From positions 1-39,369 of the forward strand of contig DAOTZU010000124.1 of NCBI GenBank assembly GCA_034433995.1: 39,369 nt of DNA. Direction: 5' to 3'. This DNA comes from DAOTZU01 sp034433995. Lineage in GTDB: Bacteria > Chloroflexota > Anaerolineae > UBA1429. Positions 38,662 to 39,369 of the stretch are shown here, in pieces. A program made the position numbers and the translations under genes. The notes under the pieces were generated by a model. It made no database searches, was not told the origin of the DNA, and was given only the letters and a program-made list of their open reading frames with translations. How positions within the stretch are numbered: position 1 is the stretch's first letter; the number at the start of each line of letters is the position of its first letter.

Positions 38662-39369
38662 ATGCCCGTCCAAGAAGTTCTGATCATGGCCGTCACGCGC
38701 ATGCTCAGCGGCGTGTGCACCGCCGGCTTGATCCGCGAGGCCGACCCCGTCACTCGCCTCCGTTGGGTGCGCCCCGTCAAGGAGCATGATACCTTGCTCT
38801 TGGGCGATTTGACCGATGCCCAAGGTCGGGTGATCCAAATGGACGACGTGGTGGAGCTGGACCTCCTTCGCCCCCGGCCGCAACCGCCGCACTGTGAGGA
38901 CTGGATCACCGACTGGATCCAGCGGCGGCCACGCCCGGTGCGGCGCTTGGAGGGGGAACGGCGGGCTCGCTTTTTGGCCGAGCATTTGGACCAGGCCCCC
39001 AGCGATGTGCTCGAGCGTGGCACGCGCTCCCTCTGTTTGGTGCGCCCGAAACAAATCTGGGCGCACTTTAACCTTGACCCCTTTTCGGGGAAATATCAGG
39101 CACGCCTGGGCTTTATCCTGGATGGCGTCCGCCACCCACAGGCCCAAGCTGAATCCGGCGTGCCCGTCACCGATCTGCGGTGGCGCGCCCTGGGCAGGCG
39201 CTGGTTGGGCACCACCGGTGGCACACTGCAGCTATCTCACCAAGAATTGTGTGTCCGCCTGGGCGCGGAGGAGATTTACCTCTCCTTGGGCCTCAGCCGG
39301 GTCTATCAGGGCCAGACATGGCTACTGGTTATCGGCGTGCATTGTGTGCCCGACTATATCGTTGAGATA
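38662..39369 (+). CDS. Unidentified protein with dual-OB-like character, truncated by the window edge
   Basis: An open frame of 236 codons from ATG 38662 runs off the right edge with no stop. The N-terminus reads VLIMAVTRMLSGVCTAGLIRE, then RLRWVRPV, a pattern like the 'dual OB-containing domain' proteins in which a Cys-x-Ala/Ala-Gly strand is followed by W(I/V)RPV; I offer this only as a likely family. Further features are a tryptophan-rich EDWITDWIQRRPRP segment and a regular alternation of beta strands, as expected for OB folds that bind nucleic acid. GGGG at 38654-38657 is a possible ribosome-binding site. It is 7 bp after the second DUF488 gene and probably shares its transcript. Confidence 0.6.
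   Translation, partial: MPVQEVLIMAVTRMLSGVCTAGLIREADPVTRLRWVRPVKEHDTLLLGDLTDAQGRVIQMDDVVELDLLRPRPQPPHCEDWITDWIQRRPRPVRRLEGERRARFLAEHLDQAPSDVLERGTRSLCLVRPKQIWAHFNLDPFSGKYQARLGFILDGVRHPQAQAESGVPVTDLRWRALGRRWLGTTGGTLQLSHQELCVRLGAEEIYLSLGLSRVYQGQTWLLVIGVHCVPDYIVEI

Overview
This GC-rich window most resembles a Chloroflexota chromosome (Anaerolineae, Thermoflexia or a relative). The reasons are indirect: secreted cohesin-domain proteins with Pro-Thr linkers and DUF11 repeats, a membrane glycosyltransferase with tandem C-terminal beta-sandwiches, and short 'YLPLVL'-type protein tails. No rRNA gene is present, so the assignment is an inference. No phage, IS transposase or CRISPR array was seen. LAYOUT: 1-2000 holds the tail of an unknown gene, tRNA-Ser(CGA) and tadA on the minus strand, a duplicated triple-hairpin repeat, and a VapBC toxin-antitoxin pair. 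2014-6662 is a housekeeping RNA and secretion block: RlmD-type 23S rRNA methyltransferase, rpsO, pnp (with a terminator and a leader hairpin between rpsO and pnp) and signal peptidase I. 6703-14898 is devoted to cell-surface glycans: a GT39-like membrane protein, a MITE-like repeat, then a tight run of sugar-nucleotide epimerase, GT2, GT4, Wzx-like flippase and an LPG-synthase-type membrane protein. 14991-17384 holds a thioredoxin-NHL protein convergent with a YbaK-type deacylase. 17687-30112 is the most striking region: six consecutive genes for exported proteins with, by my reading, eight cohesin-like domains and two dockerins. They include a 1559-residue M6 metallopeptidase with its own cohesin and dockerin, an apparent cohesin lipoprotein, and a double-cohesin protein with carbohydrate-binding-like modules. 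30244-34696 holds a UvsE-type UV endonuclease and a three-gene set (DapA-family lyase, mandelate-racemase-family enzyme, zinc dehydrogenase) that looks like sugar-acid catabolism. 34814 to the end holds a RecQ helicase with an unusual N-terminal TPR-like extension, two tandem DUF488 genes and a partial gene that may be a dual-OB protein. HOW THE GENES FIT TOGETHER: the 17.7-30.1 kb cluster could build an extracellular, calcium-dependent cohesin-dockerin assembly whose only recognisable enzyme is a protease and not a glycosidase, a 'proteolytic cellulosome'. Because both dockerin proteins also carry cohesins, chain-like self-assembly is possible. The upstream signal peptidase and glycan genes would serve the same cell surface, but no direct link is shown. 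The RecQ-DUF488-DUF488-OB group is a second candidate for an uncharacterised system, probably acting on nucleic acids. All domain calls were made by eye from motifs; none was checked by a profile search.
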